This document shows positions 35,560 to 45,138 of a stretch of DNA of 64,000 bases, one piece after another. The notes below the pieces were generated by a model that did not search any database, was not told the DNA's origin, and saw only the letters and a list, made by a program, of their open reading frames with translations. The first letter of the stretch is position 1; each line of letters opens with the position of its first letter. The translations under genes were made by a program, and so were the position numbers. The stretch covers positions 2,170,001 to 2,234,000 of the forward strand of contig NZ_CP040128.1 of assembly GCF_007874125.1 (NCBI RefSeq). The letters are read 5' to 3'. The stretch is from Noviherbaspirillum sp. UKPF54 (GTDB taxonomy: Bacteria; Pseudomonadota; Gammaproteobacteria; Burkholderiales; Burkholderiaceae_D).

Positions 35560-35587
35560 CAAGCCCATTAACTTGGTTATGTTCGTA

Positions 35588-35998
35588 TTATGGCGTGACA
35601 ATACTAATGTCGGATGGAGCCGCCGGACTAGCCGAACCACCAAATTCAGCGAATCCAGAGCCAGTCGTTTTCATCACACCCACGCATGCAATTTTAGTAT
35701 CGGTAGCCGCAGCCGCAGCTGTCGGATCAGCTACTGTCCCGCACTTAGGATCAGACATCTGATCAGCGACTTCCTTCAAGGAAGGAGCCACGCCCTTATT
35801 CTTGGTATAAGCAATTGTCCAAGCCGACTTAAGGGCCCCAAGTGTCGCTTGCTGTACAGCGTCACGCGCACCAGTCTGACTATCGCTCAGCTTGGGAATC
35901 GCAACTGCCGCCAGAATACCGAGAATCACGATCACGACGATCAATTCGACCAGGGTAAAACCCGATTGTTTTTTCTGAACGGGGCGCAGTTTTTTCAT
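35588..35998 (-). CDS. mshA: Major MSHA-type type IV pilin
   Basis: 136 residues. Short basic leader, KKQSG|FTLVELIVVIVILGILAAVAIPKLSDSQ, the classic type IV pilin N-terminus with +5 Glu. The globular part has GARDAVQQATLGALKSAWTIAYTKN and a Cys pair (PKCGTVAD... KIACVGV) that would close the D-region. Strong ribosome site AAGGAGAA seven bases upstream; A+T-rich upstream region. Probably the most highly expressed gene of the locus. mshA is preferred over mshB on abundance context; I cannot separate the two by sequence alone. Confidence 0.88.
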   Translation of the reverse strand: MKKLRPVQKKQSGFTLVELIVVIVILGILAAVAIPKLSDSQTGARDAVQQATLGALKSAWTIAYTKNKGVAPSLKEVADQMSDPKCGTVADPTAAAAATDTKIACVGVMKTTGSGFAEFGGSASPAAPSDISIVTP

Positions 35999-36153
35999 AC
36001 TTTTTCTCCTTGAAATGAAACTAGTTTTTACAATATCAATGGCATAAACGTAACAAATGTGTAACTGAATTTATCTTAGCATGTCCCTTCGGAAACCCAA
36101 GCACTGTGTAGAGCGGACACATCAAAAATTCTGCAATTTCGCAACACCTACTG

Positions 36154-37386
36154 TCATTTCTTGTGCAAGCTGACTTGCCCCAAATCCCACATCGGCATGA
36201 ACACACCGAGCGCCAGGATCAGAACTAAGATGCCCATGCCGACAATCATGATGGGCTCGATGCGTGCCGCGAGTGTTTTCAGTTCGTACTCCACCTCGCG
36301 CTCGTACATTTCGGCTATTTCATCCATCAGCTTGTCAATCTCGCCGGTCTCCTCGCCGACGCCGATCATCTGCAAGACCATGGGAGTAAAGACCCGGGTT
36401 GTCGAAGCCGTCCTGAAAATGGTTTCGCCTCGCTCGACACCGTCACGCATCTGCTCGATGTTGCTGGCGACGTACGCGTTATCGACGGTCTTCGCGACCA
36501 AACTCAGTGCCTGTGCCGCCGGTATGCCGCTCTTGTATGCAAGGGCAAAGCTACGTGCGAAACGTGCCATCGTGCCCTTCATGATGATTGAACCCGCGAT
36601 TGGAATTCGCAACTTCGCCCGATCCCAACGGTATCGGCCATTTGCAGTATTCACGAATTGCCGAACCAGAAGCGCAGCGGCGGCAATTCCTCCTACGACA
36701 ACCGGCCAGTAAGTGATCGTGAAATGCGATGAAGCCAACAGCAGGCGTGTCATCAAGGGCAGTTCTATTTGCGCCCGCATAAACACTTTGGCAAAAGACG
36801 GTATGACGAACACATTGATCACGGAAATCGCGCTCACCATCGCCAGCAGCACGAATTTCGGATACCGCAACGCCGCCGTAATCTGCTCGCGCATGCTGCG
36901 CTCGAACTGCAGGAAGTCGTGCAAACGCGGGAAGATTTCGGTCAGCCGTCCCGTCATTTCCCCGACCTGCACCATGCTGACGTAGTACGACGAAAACACA
37001 GTCGGAAATGCGCGCATGGCAGCGGACAGTTCCCGCCCAGTGTCGAGCGCCTCGCGCAATTCCTTGAGCACGCGGGCGAACGACTTGTTGATCGCCGATT
37101 CCTGCAATCCCGCCAGGCCGCGCATGATCGGCACGCCAGCCTTGAGCAGCGTGTATATCTGGCGACTGAACAGCTGCACATCCAGGTCGGTGATCTTTTC
37201 CGCGGTCAGGCGTTCGAGCCAGCTCCCCTTCTCGCTCAAGTCCTTCTTCTTGGTCAGGACGATTTCCACCGGCGTGGTGCCGATATTGAGCAGATAGGTG
37301 GCGACGGCATTGCTGTCGGCGCCTTCCAGCACGCCTTGCAGCAATTCGCCGCGGGCATTGCGCGCCTTGTAGTTAAAGAACGGCAT
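36154..37386 (-). CDS. mshG: MSHA pilus inner-membrane platform protein MshG (PilC/GspF-like)
   Basis: 410 residues with the two repeated GspF domains: first FSRQIYTLLKAGVPIMRGLAGLQES at ~75, second FARSFALAYKSGIPAAQALSLVAKTVDN at ~275. Three membrane helices (VLLAMVSAISVINVFVIPSF, WPVVVGGIAAAALLV, and IEPIMIVGMGILVLILALGVFMPMW at the end). N-terminus FFNYKARNARGELLQGVLEG is the usual family start. Three bases after mshE. Confidence 0.95.
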   Translation of the reverse strand: MPFFNYKARNARGELLQGVLEGADSNAVATYLLNIGTTPVEIVLTKKKDLSEKGSWLERLTAEKITDLDVQLFSRQIYTLLKAGVPIMRGLAGLQESAINKSFARVLKELREALDTGRELSAAMRAFPTVFSSYYVSMVQVGEMTGRLTEIFPRLHDFLQFERSMREQITAALRYPKFVLLAMVSAISVINVFVIPSFAKVFMRAQIELPLMTRLLLASSHFTITYWPVVVGGIAAAALLVRQFVNTANGRYRWDRAKLRIPIAGSIIMKGTMARFARSFALAYKSGIPAAQALSLVAKTVDNAYVASNIEQMRDGVERGETIFRTASTTRVFTPMVLQMIGVGEETGEIDKLMDEIAEMYEREVEYELKTLAARIEPIMIVGMGILVLILALGVFMPMWDLGQVSLHKK

Positions 37387-37389
37387 CGA

Positions 37390-39093
37390 TTAATCCACGA
37401 ACTGGTTGCTGATGACCATGGCTTCGGAAATGGTGGTTTTCCCGGAGAGGACCAGCCGCACGGCATGGCGGCGCAGGGTTTCACCCGCCATCTGCTCTTC
37501 GGCGGCCTTGATGAAGTAGCCGGGATCCTGCTTGTTGGCGGCTTCGGCCAGCGATTCCGTCATTTCGAGCATTTCATAGACACCGGTGCGGCCCCTGTAA
37601 CCGCTGCCGTTGCAGTGGGAACAGCCGCGCCCATGGTGATACTTGTGCTCTTCGACCTTGTCTCCCAGCTCGGCACGCAGCCAAGCGCGCTCGCCCGGCG
37701 TCGGCTGGTAGGGCTGCGTGCACACGTCGCAGATCACGCGCACCAGACGCTGCGCGATGACCGCCTGCAGCGCGGACGCCATCATGTACGACGGCACGCC
37801 CATGTCGAGCAGGCGGATCGGCGTGCTGACCGCATCGTTGGTATGCAGGGTCGAGAACACGAGGTGGCCAGTCATTGCGGCGCGCAGGCCGATCTGCGCG
37901 GTTTCCTGATCACGCATCTCGCCCACCAGCACCACGTCCGGGTCTTGACGCAACGCGGCGCGCAGCACGCGGGCGAAAGTGAGATCTATCTTTTCGTTGA
38001 TCTGCACCTGGTTAATGCCGGGCAGCCGGTATTCAACCGGATCCTCAACCGTGATCAGTTTGCGTTCCGTGCTGTTCAGTTCGGCCAGCGCGCCGTACAA
38101 GGTCGTCGTCTTGCCGCTGCCGGTCGGACCGGTGACCAGCACCAGGCCGTTCGGACGCCCGAGGAAGGAGCGGAATTTTTCCAGCATCGGCTTGGGCATG
38201 CCGATCGTGTCCAGCCTGACCGCGCCGCGTCCCTGCCCCAGCAGACGCATAACGACCGATTCGCCAAACAGCGTCGGCATGGTGGACAGACGCACGTCGA
38301 TCTGCTGCTGCCGCATTTTCATGGTGAAGCGCCCGTCCTGCGGCAGGCGCTTTTCCGAGATGTCCAGGTTGGACATGATCTTCAGGCGCAAGGCCAGCGG
38401 CGCGGCGATCTTGATATCGGCTTCGGCCTGCAGGTTGAGCACGCCGTCGATACGGAAGCGGATCTGCAGGCTGGTTTCTTGGGGTTCGATGTGGATGTCG
38501 GAAGCGCCGACCTGTGCCGCGTCTTCGAAGATGGTTTGCAGCAGCTTGACGACCGGCGCTTCCTCGACGCTGGCCGTCATCGCCACGATGCCGAAGTCGA
38601 CCGCGTTGTCGCTGATTTCCTGCCCCAACTCGCGCGCGGCGTCGGTGATTTCCTCGGTCTTGCGGTAAATCCGGCTGATCGCCTGGATCAGCGCGTCTTC
38701 GCTGACCACCGCGAGGTCGATACTGCGCTTCAGCAGGCGAGAAATCTCGTCGTAGGCAAACAGGTCGGTGGGGTCCGCCATGCCGACCAGGAAGGAATCG
38801 CCGCGATCCTCCATGACGATCGCCCGGAAACGCCGCGCGCGCATTTCATTAAGCAGGCGTACGACGCTCGGGTTCAGGCTGTAGGTCTTGAGATTGATGT
38901 AAGGGATGTTGAGCTGCCTGGCGACCGCCCGGCAGATATCATCTTCGGAGACAAACCCGTTCTCGACGAATACCTGCCCCAAGCGGCGGCCCGACTTTTT
39001 GTGCTCGACGAGGCAAAACTGAAGTTGCTCTTCGGTAAGCAGATTTTGCTGCACCAAAATTTCACCGAGGCGCACCTTCTCGGGCCGGGCCAT
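37390..39093 (-). CDS. mshE: MSHA pilus extension ATPase MshE, c-di-GMP-binding type
   Basis: 567 residues. The N-terminal MshEN domain holds two c-di-GMP-binding-type motifs: RLGEILVQQNLLTEEQLQ and RLGQVFVENGFVSEDDI (about residues 8-25 and 37-53). The GspE core has Walker A GPTGSGKTTTLYGAL, Asp box, Walker B DPDVVLVGEMRDQETAQIGL, and the tetra-Cys zinc site CDVC...CSHC near 470-510. It powers pilus extension at the inner membrane. First gene of the locus, with AAGGAG upstream of ATG 39093. In V. cholerae MshE, c-di-GMP binding to this domain activates pilus assembly. Confidence 0.95.
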   Translation of the reverse strand: MARPEKVRLGEILVQQNLLTEEQLQFCLVEHKKSGRRLGQVFVENGFVSEDDICRAVARQLNIPYINLKTYSLNPSVVRLLNEMRARRFRAIVMEDRGDSFLVGMADPTDLFAYDEISRLLKRSIDLAVVSEDALIQAISRIYRKTEEITDAARELGQEISDNAVDFGIVAMTASVEEAPVVKLLQTIFEDAAQVGASDIHIEPQETSLQIRFRIDGVLNLQAEADIKIAAPLALRLKIMSNLDISEKRLPQDGRFTMKMRQQQIDVRLSTMPTLFGESVVMRLLGQGRGAVRLDTIGMPKPMLEKFRSFLGRPNGLVLVTGPTGSGKTTTLYGALAELNSTERKLITVEDPVEYRLPGINQVQINEKIDLTFARVLRAALRQDPDVVLVGEMRDQETAQIGLRAAMTGHLVFSTLHTNDAVSTPIRLLDMGVPSYMMASALQAVIAQRLVRVICDVCTQPYQPTPGERAWLRAELGDKVEEHKYHHGRGCSHCNGSGYRGRTGVYEMLEMTESLAEAANKQDPGYFIKAAEEQMAGETLRRHAVRLVLSGKTTISEAMVISNQFVD

Positions 39094-39126
39094 ACGCGCT
39101 CCTTACTGAGGATCAATCACACGCGT

Positions 39127-39156
39127 ATTGTAGCCACAACCACTTTCTCTAGTGAA
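39127..39156 (-). promoter_or_regulatory. Possible promoter of the MSHA locus
   Basis: TTCACT (39156-39151), an 18-base spacer and TACAAT (39132-39127), about 34 bases before the mshE start. Confidence 0.45.
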
Positions 39157-39203
39157 TTGTTTTTATTGAGAAATTTCCGTGCAGCAATACTTCCGTGGCG
39201 CTT

Positions 39204-40445
39204 TTACACATCCAGCGCTTGCTGAAAATCAGCCAGCAAATCCGCCGTATCCTCGATGCCCACGGAAACGCGGATAAGCGATTCGGCAATCCCCATGCTG
39301 GCACGGCGCTCGGGCCCCATCTCGTAGAAAATGGTGTGTGCTACCGGAATGACCAGCGTACGGGTATCGCCGAGATTACTCGCAGGAATCGCGAGTTTCA
39401 GGCGGTTGAGATAGTCGAAGCAATCGATATTGTCTTTCAGCTCGAAACTGAACAGGCTGCCGAATGCGCCGAACAATTCCTTGGCGATCTTATGCTGCGG
39501 ATGCGACGGCAAACCGGGATAGTGAACGGCAGCCACGCGCTCATCGGCTTCCAGCATCTGCGCCAGCGCCAGCGCGTTGGAACACTCGCGCTCCATGCGC
39601 AGCGCCATGGTTTCGGCTCCCACCGCGATGTGATGCGCGGCTTCCGGCCCCAACGTGCCACCGAAATCGCGCAGGCTTTTGGCACGGATTTGCGCCATGC
39701 CCCATTGCGGCGACGCGTACCGCTTATAGCTGTCGTAGATATTCGGGAACTTGGTCCAGTCGTACAAGCCGGTATCGGTCAGGCTGCCGCCCAGCGCATC
39801 GCCGTGACCGCCAATCGACTTGGTCAGCGCATTGACCACCAGGCTGGCGCCGACCATCCTGGGACGGAACAGATAGGGCGAAGTCATCGTGTTGTCGACC
39901 ACATAAAGGATGCCGCGGTCGCGGCAAAGCTGGCCGATGCGCTTCAGATCCGCCACCTGGGTGCGCGGATTGGCGATGGTTTCGACGAAGACCAGGCGCG
40001 TGGCCGGCGTCAATGCGGCTTCGACGTTTTTCACGTCGGTCGCATCGACCATCGAGACATCGATGCCTTGCGCATTCGCCGTCTGCCACAGGCTGTTGGT
40101 ATTACCGAACAAGAAGGAGGAAGACACCACGTGGTCTCCCTCGCGCAACAAGCCCTGCACCAGGGAGCCGATCGCCGCCATCCCGGTGGAAAAGCAGATG
40201 GTCGCCAGTCCCTGCTCCATCTTGGTGACTTTGTCTTCCAGCGCTGACACGGTCGGGTTGCCCTGGCGTCCGTAGCGGTAGCCGGGCTGCTTGCCCTGGA
40301 AAACGGCGGCCAGTTCGCGCGCATCGCGATAGCCGAAGGTGACCGAGGTGTGGATGGGCTTGTGCAGGGAACCATGTTCGATCGGCTTTTGCCGGTCGCT
40401 GTGCAGGATGGTGGTGGTGAAACCGTATTTCTTTGAGTCAGTCAT
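39204..40445 (-). CDS. Cys/Met-metabolism PLP enzyme (cystathionine gamma-synthase / O-acylhomoserine sulfhydrylase family)
   Basis: 413 residues. PLP fold type I: YRYGRQGNPTVSALEDKVTKME near the active site, CFSTGMAAIGSLVQGLLREGDHVV, the cofactor aspartate in VVDNTMTSPYLFRP, and the lysine in VNALTKSIGGHGDALGG (about 212). The substrate branch is not settled by sequence: it resembles the cystathionine gamma-synthase-like subgroup of Burkholderiales rather than classical MetZ. The SAM-II-like leader upstream says it works in methionine or sulfur amino acid synthesis. No Shine-Dalgarno is seen right before the ATG at 40445, which follows the leader terminator by only a few bases. Confidence 0.85.
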   Translation of the reverse strand: MTDSKKYGFTTTILHSDRQKPIEHGSLHKPIHTSVTFGYRDARELAAVFQGKQPGYRYGRQGNPTVSALEDKVTKMEQGLATICFSTGMAAIGSLVQGLLREGDHVVSSSFLFGNTNSLWQTANAQGIDVSMVDATDVKNVEAALTPATRLVFVETIANPRTQVADLKRIGQLCRDRGILYVVDNTMTSPYLFRPRMVGASLVVNALTKSIGGHGDALGGSLTDTGLYDWTKFPNIYDSYKRYASPQWGMAQIRAKSLRDFGGTLGPEAAHHIAVGAETMALRMERECSNALALAQMLEADERVAAVHYPGLPSHPQHKIAKELFGAFGSLFSFELKDNIDCFDYLNRLKLAIPASNLGDTRTLVIPVAHTIFYEMGPERRASMGIAESLIRVSVGIEDTADLLADFQQALDV

Positions 40446-40452
40446 GATAAAT

Positions 40453-40484
40453 AAAAAACCCGTTCAGCTTGCGCTAAACGGGTT
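40453..40484 (-). terminator. Leader terminator of the SAM-II-like riboswitch
   Basis: AACCCGTT (40484-40477) and AACGGGTT (40464-40457) form the stem with a 12-base loop, followed by TTTT A TTT. It lies just before the start codon of the PLP enzyme. Its 5' arm can instead pair with the 3' conserved segment of the riboswitch: CCCGTTTAGCG (40482-40472) matches CGCTAAAAGGG (40508-40498) in 10 of 11 pairs. Confidence 0.8.
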
Positions 40485-40497
40485 GATGAATTTGTTT

Positions 40498-40563
40498 CCC
40501 TTTTAGCGGCATTTATTGTGGGACTGCACCCTGGCGCCCGCAAGCAGATGCAAATCGGCGCAA
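40498..40563 (-). promoter_or_regulatory. SAM-II-like riboswitch
   Basis: The transcript matches the SAM-II core in order: GCGCC stem strand, GATTT loop, the GGCGC partner strand (P1), then AATAAATGC and GCTAAAAGGG. The pseudoknot is visible: GCAT after the GATTT loop pairs with ATGC before GCTAAAA. It differs from the minimal form by a small extra hairpin (GGG-TGCAGT-CCC) before AATAAATG. Recognition is from memory of the consensus; no covariance search was run. Confidence 0.8.
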
Positions 40564-40568
40564 TTCCT

Positions 40569-40596
40569 ATCGTAGCGCAAAACGCGGGAAATACAA
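40569..40596 (-). promoter_or_regulatory. Promoter of the SAM-II-controlled gene
   Basis: TTGTAT (40596-40591), a 16-base spacer and TACGAT (40574-40569). The start point would fall at about 40563, exactly where the riboswitch begins. Confidence 0.6.
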
Positions 40597-40624
40597 AAGA
40601 TTCAAGCTCCGCGATCCACCAATG

Positions 40625-40656
40625 AAAAAGCCCGCGCCTTCACGGGCAACGGGCTT
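40625..40656 (-). terminator. purF intrinsic terminator
   Basis: AAGCCCG (40628-40634) and CGGGCTT (40650-40656) with T residues following on the minus strand. It separates purF from the riboswitch-controlled gene. Confidence 0.75.
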
Positions 40657-40677
40657 GGATAGGGCAGCCGCAGGCGA

Positions 40678-42195
<1,518 letters not shown>

Positions 42196-42252
42196 GGTGG
42201 ACTCCTCAACGAAAACTCAAAAAACCTGTGCACAGGCCGGTTGCGGCCATGG

Positions 42253-42741
42253 CTAAAACTGAACATACCGGGCGAAATCACCCGGCAGGAATGGCTTGAC
42301 GGTGCGCGCGGCGGTTTCCGCCAGCGGGCTTAGCACCGCGCCTTTCCAGAACGGCTGTCGCGGGATCGCCGTCATGCCGCATAACAGAACCGCGGCCAGC
42401 ACGATCACCAAGCCTCGCGCCAAGCCGAACAAGCCTCCAAGGCCACGATCGGCCAGCGTCAGTCCGCTCGCCTTAATCGCGGCCTCGATGGCCATGGTCA
42501 GCAGTTTCATCAGCAATCGTACGCCGATAAACAACACGATGAACGCGACGATCAGCCGCGTTACCGCACCGGGAATAACATCCGGCAACAACTTCGCGAG
42601 GTCTTCTCCGTACGCATTCGCCACCACGAACGACACGATCCAGCCCAGCAGCGACAACATCTCCTTGACCAGCCCGCGCAAGACGCTGATGACGACCGAA
42701 CAGATCAGCACGAACAGCACCAGGTAGTCGAAAATCGTCAC
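42253..42741 (-). CDS. cvpA: CvpA-family membrane protein
   Basis: 162 residues with four to five hydrophobic helices, starting MTIFDYLVLFVLICSVVISVLRGLVKEMLSLLGWI, the standard CvpA N-terminus, and including GLGGLFGLARGLVIVLAAVLL. Named for colicin V export in E. coli; now linked to envelope homeostasis. The position directly upstream of purF is conserved in many proteobacteria. Confidence 0.93.
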   Translation of the reverse strand: MTIFDYLVLFVLICSVVISVLRGLVKEMLSLLGWIVSFVVANAYGEDLAKLLPDVIPGAVTRLIVAFIVLFIGVRLLMKLLTMAIEAAIKASGLTLADRGLGGLFGLARGLVIVLAAVLLCGMTAIPRQPFWKGAVLSPLAETAARTVKPFLPGDFARYVQF

Positions 42742-42756
42742 AGTAATCAGCGCTTA

Positions 42757-43698
42757 TCAAGCCGGCACGACAGTACCGCTCAATCCCAGCTTCACCATCT
42801 TGGCACGCATCTTGTCCGCTTCTTCCTTGCTGGCGAACGGGCCGACCCGAATGCGAATGCGGTCGCCCGACGAGGTTGCCACCTTTTGCGTGTACGACTT
42901 GATGCCGGCGCCTTTCAACTTGGTTTGCAGTTCATCGACCTTGTCCTTGGTCGCAAGTGCCGCCACCTGGATTACGAATTTTCCAGATTTTTTTTCTGCC
43001 GCCTTGGGATCGGGTTTTCCTTCCAGCAGAGCTTGCACACGCGCCGCTTCGTCGGGCTTCTTCTCAAGCTTCTCGGCCGGTTTGCTTTCAGTTTTGACAT
43101 CCGCCTTGGCCACTGGCAGCGGCATCGCGTGCGGCTTGTCAGCCGGCTTGACCTTGGTGGTCTCCGCCTGCTTGGCCGGAGCATCCTTCGCCTGGGGGGG
43201 CACGGTCTCAAGCGCGGCCATGTTTGTGATAGCGGGCTTGACGGCGGGCTCATCCACGCCGGACTTGTCCCGGGATGGCGCATCCGTGGAAGGAGGATCG
43301 ATCAATTCCTCCTCCTTTGGGTCGAGCGATGCCGATGCGGCGACTTTTTCAACCGCAGCCGGGTGATCGGCCACCTGACGCGCCGGCATGGCCTTGTCCT
43401 TGGAGGGAATCTGGATCGCGATATCGTCCGCGACCGGCTTCGGCTCGGAATCAAGAATCATTGGCAAACCGATCACGGCAGCCAGCACCAATGCAATCGC
43501 GCCAACCAGGCGGCGGCGCGCGCGTTTCTTTTCCGGCAAAACCGGATCGGCCTGTTCGGAACGCTTGTTGGTATTGCCCTGACGGCGCTTGCCGCGACCG
43601 CGGATCTGGTTCGACTCTTCCTCGGCACGCGAATAAAAGGTGCTGTCGTCGGAGGCTGACTCTTGCTTGTTTTTGCGAAGGAACGAGAACAAGCTCAT
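42757..43698 (-). CDS. SPOR-domain inner-membrane protein (DedD-like)
   Basis: 313 residues from ATG 43698 (MSLFSFLRKNKQE); a TTG 33 bases upstream is a weaker choice. Basic cytoplasmic start, one membrane helix (LVGAIALVLAAVIGLPMIL), a long Pro/Ala/Lys-rich periplasmic linker, and a C-terminal SPOR domain (GKFVIQVAALATKDKVDELQTKLKGAGIKSYTQKV ... RIRVGPFASKEEADKMRAKM). SPOR domains bind denuded septal glycan. DedD analogue at the division site by position between folC and cvpA. Confidence 0.9.
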   Translation of the reverse strand: MSLFSFLRKNKQESASDDSTFYSRAEEESNQIRGRGKRRQGNTNKRSEQADPVLPEKKRARRRLVGAIALVLAAVIGLPMILDSEPKPVADDIAIQIPSKDKAMPARQVADHPAAVEKVAASASLDPKEEELIDPPSTDAPSRDKSGVDEPAVKPAITNMAALETVPPQAKDAPAKQAETTKVKPADKPHAMPLPVAKADVKTESKPAEKLEKKPDEAARVQALLEGKPDPKAAEKKSGKFVIQVAALATKDKVDELQTKLKGAGIKSYTQKVATSSGDRIRIRVGPFASKEEADKMRAKMVKLGLSGTVVPA

Positions 43699-43750
43699 GC
43701 GATAAAAATAGTATCCACCAATGAGATTCAAAAGCCGCCGTGAAAAACCG

Positions 43751-45064
43751 TTACGCTTTTCCCGACCGCCCCTCGGATCGCCTGAATTCCATCACGCCTG
43801 CGACGGTCAGGAAGGACCCGAAAACCGCAATTCTATCATTCTCGCCCGCCCTGCTCCGAGCGTTCGCAAACGCGGCGGCCGGCGAAGAGAAGGTCTCGAT
43901 TGTCTTTTCTGCACCAGGGGCAGTGCTCGGAGCGACGCCTGCGTCGAGCAAACGCTGCCTGAGCTGCTCGGCGCTGGCCGCGCGAGGCAGCGGCAGGTCG
44001 GTGACGCACCAGTGATCCACACGGTCTTTCAGCTGCGCGATCACGCCGTCGATATCCTTGTCGTGCATGGCACCGAACACCGCGTAGGTATAGCGGTGAA
44101 ATCCCATGTTGTCGAGGTTCTGCGCCAGCGTGGCGGCCGCATGCGGATTGTGCGCCACGTCGAGAATCACGCTCGGTCGGCCCGGCAGCACCTGGAAGCG
44201 CCCCGGCAGTTCGACCATCACCAGGCCATTGCGCACTTCCTGCGCGCCGACCGGCAGGCGGTTGCGCAATGCCTCCAGCGCGGCCAATGCGGCGGACGCG
44301 TTGAGCAACTGGTTGGCCCCGCGCAGGCTGGGATAGCCGAGCGAGTTGCGGCGCTGCGAGCGCCCGCCGAAATTCCATTGCTGCTTGTCGCCGGAGTAGT
44401 TGTAGTCGCGCCCGAACAGCCACAGGTCGGCACCGATGGCGGCGGCATGGTCGATCAGCGACTGGGGCGGCACCGGATCGCCGCAGATCGCCGCTTTGCC
44501 AGCGCGGAAGATGCCCGCCTTTTCAAAGCCAATCTGTTCGCGCGTGTCACCCAGATATTCGGTGTGATCGATGTCGACGCTGGTCACGATGGCGACATCG
44601 GGGTCGATCACGTTGACCGCATCCAGCCGGCCGCCGAGGCCGACCTCCAGGATCACTGCATCCAGCTGCGCCTGGGCGAACAGGCGCAGGATGGCAAGCG
44701 TGGTGAATTCGAAATAGGTCAGCGATATGTCGCCGCGTGCAGCCTCGACTGCTGTGAACTGCTCCATCAGCGCCGCGTCGGAGGCAATTTCTCCGTTCAC
44801 GCGCGCGCGCTCGTTGAAGTCGATCAGGTGCGGCGAGGTGTAGAGGCCGACGCGGTAGCCGGCCTGCATCAGGATCGATTCCAGCATCGCGCAGGTCGAC
44901 CCCTTGCCATTGGTGCCGCCCACGGTGAAGACAGGACACTCGAAGCGGATGCCTAGCCGGTCCTTGACCTGCCTGACGCGATCGAGTCCCATGTCAATGG
45001 CTTTCGGATGCATCGTTTCGAGGGCGGAAAGCCAGCCGGCCAGGGTGGTGGGGAGATTCTGCAT
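43751..45064 (-). CDS. folC: Bifunctional dihydrofolate/folylpolyglutamate synthase
   Basis: 437 residues of the Mur-ligase type. P-loop TVGGTNGKGSTCAMLESIL (about 46-64), YTSPHLIDFNERARVNG, the metal site in EVGLGGRLDAVNVIDPDVAIVTSVDIDHTEYLG, and a C-terminal domain with GRPSVILDVAHNPHAAATLAQNL. Adds glutamate to dihydropteroate and then to tetrahydrofolates in the cytoplasm. Confidence 0.96.
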   Translation of the reverse strand: MQNLPTTLAGWLSALETMHPKAIDMGLDRVRQVKDRLGIRFECPVFTVGGTNGKGSTCAMLESILMQAGYRVGLYTSPHLIDFNERARVNGEIASDAALMEQFTAVEAARGDISLTYFEFTTLAILRLFAQAQLDAVILEVGLGGRLDAVNVIDPDVAIVTSVDIDHTEYLGDTREQIGFEKAGIFRAGKAAICGDPVPPQSLIDHAAAIGADLWLFGRDYNYSGDKQQWNFGGRSQRRNSLGYPSLRGANQLLNASAALAALEALRNRLPVGAQEVRNGLVMVELPGRFQVLPGRPSVILDVAHNPHAAATLAQNLDNMGFHRYTYAVFGAMHDKDIDGVIAQLKDRVDHWCVTDLPLPRAASAEQLRQRLLDAGVAPSTAPGAEKTIETFSSPAAAFANARSRAGENDRIAVFGSFLTVAGVMEFRRSEGRSGKA

Positions 45065-45089
45065 GACTGAAAACCTACGCTGAAAACTA

Positions 45090-45118
45090 AAAAGCCCGGA
45101 CCTGGGTCAGTCCGGGCC
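45090..45118 (-). terminator. Terminator between accD and folC
   Basis: GCCCGGA (45094-45100) and TCCGGGC (45111-45117) with a 10-base loop; the minus strand continues TTTTTAG. It follows accD, so folC may depend on read-through or its own promoter. Confidence 0.75.
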
Positions 45119-45138
45119 ATGTCTGCATGGCGGGAGAA

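Noticed and set aside
36769..39225. 818-codon plus-strand frame opposite mshG/mshE
   Set aside because: Very long, but it is the complement of two well-supported genes and its product is a repetitive His/Arg/Asp/Gln-rich sequence without motifs.
39204..40445. Calling this gene metZ outright
   Set aside because: The fold and the riboswitch support methionine metabolism, but the sequence looks closer to a cystathionine gamma-synthase-like subgroup, so no symbol was given.
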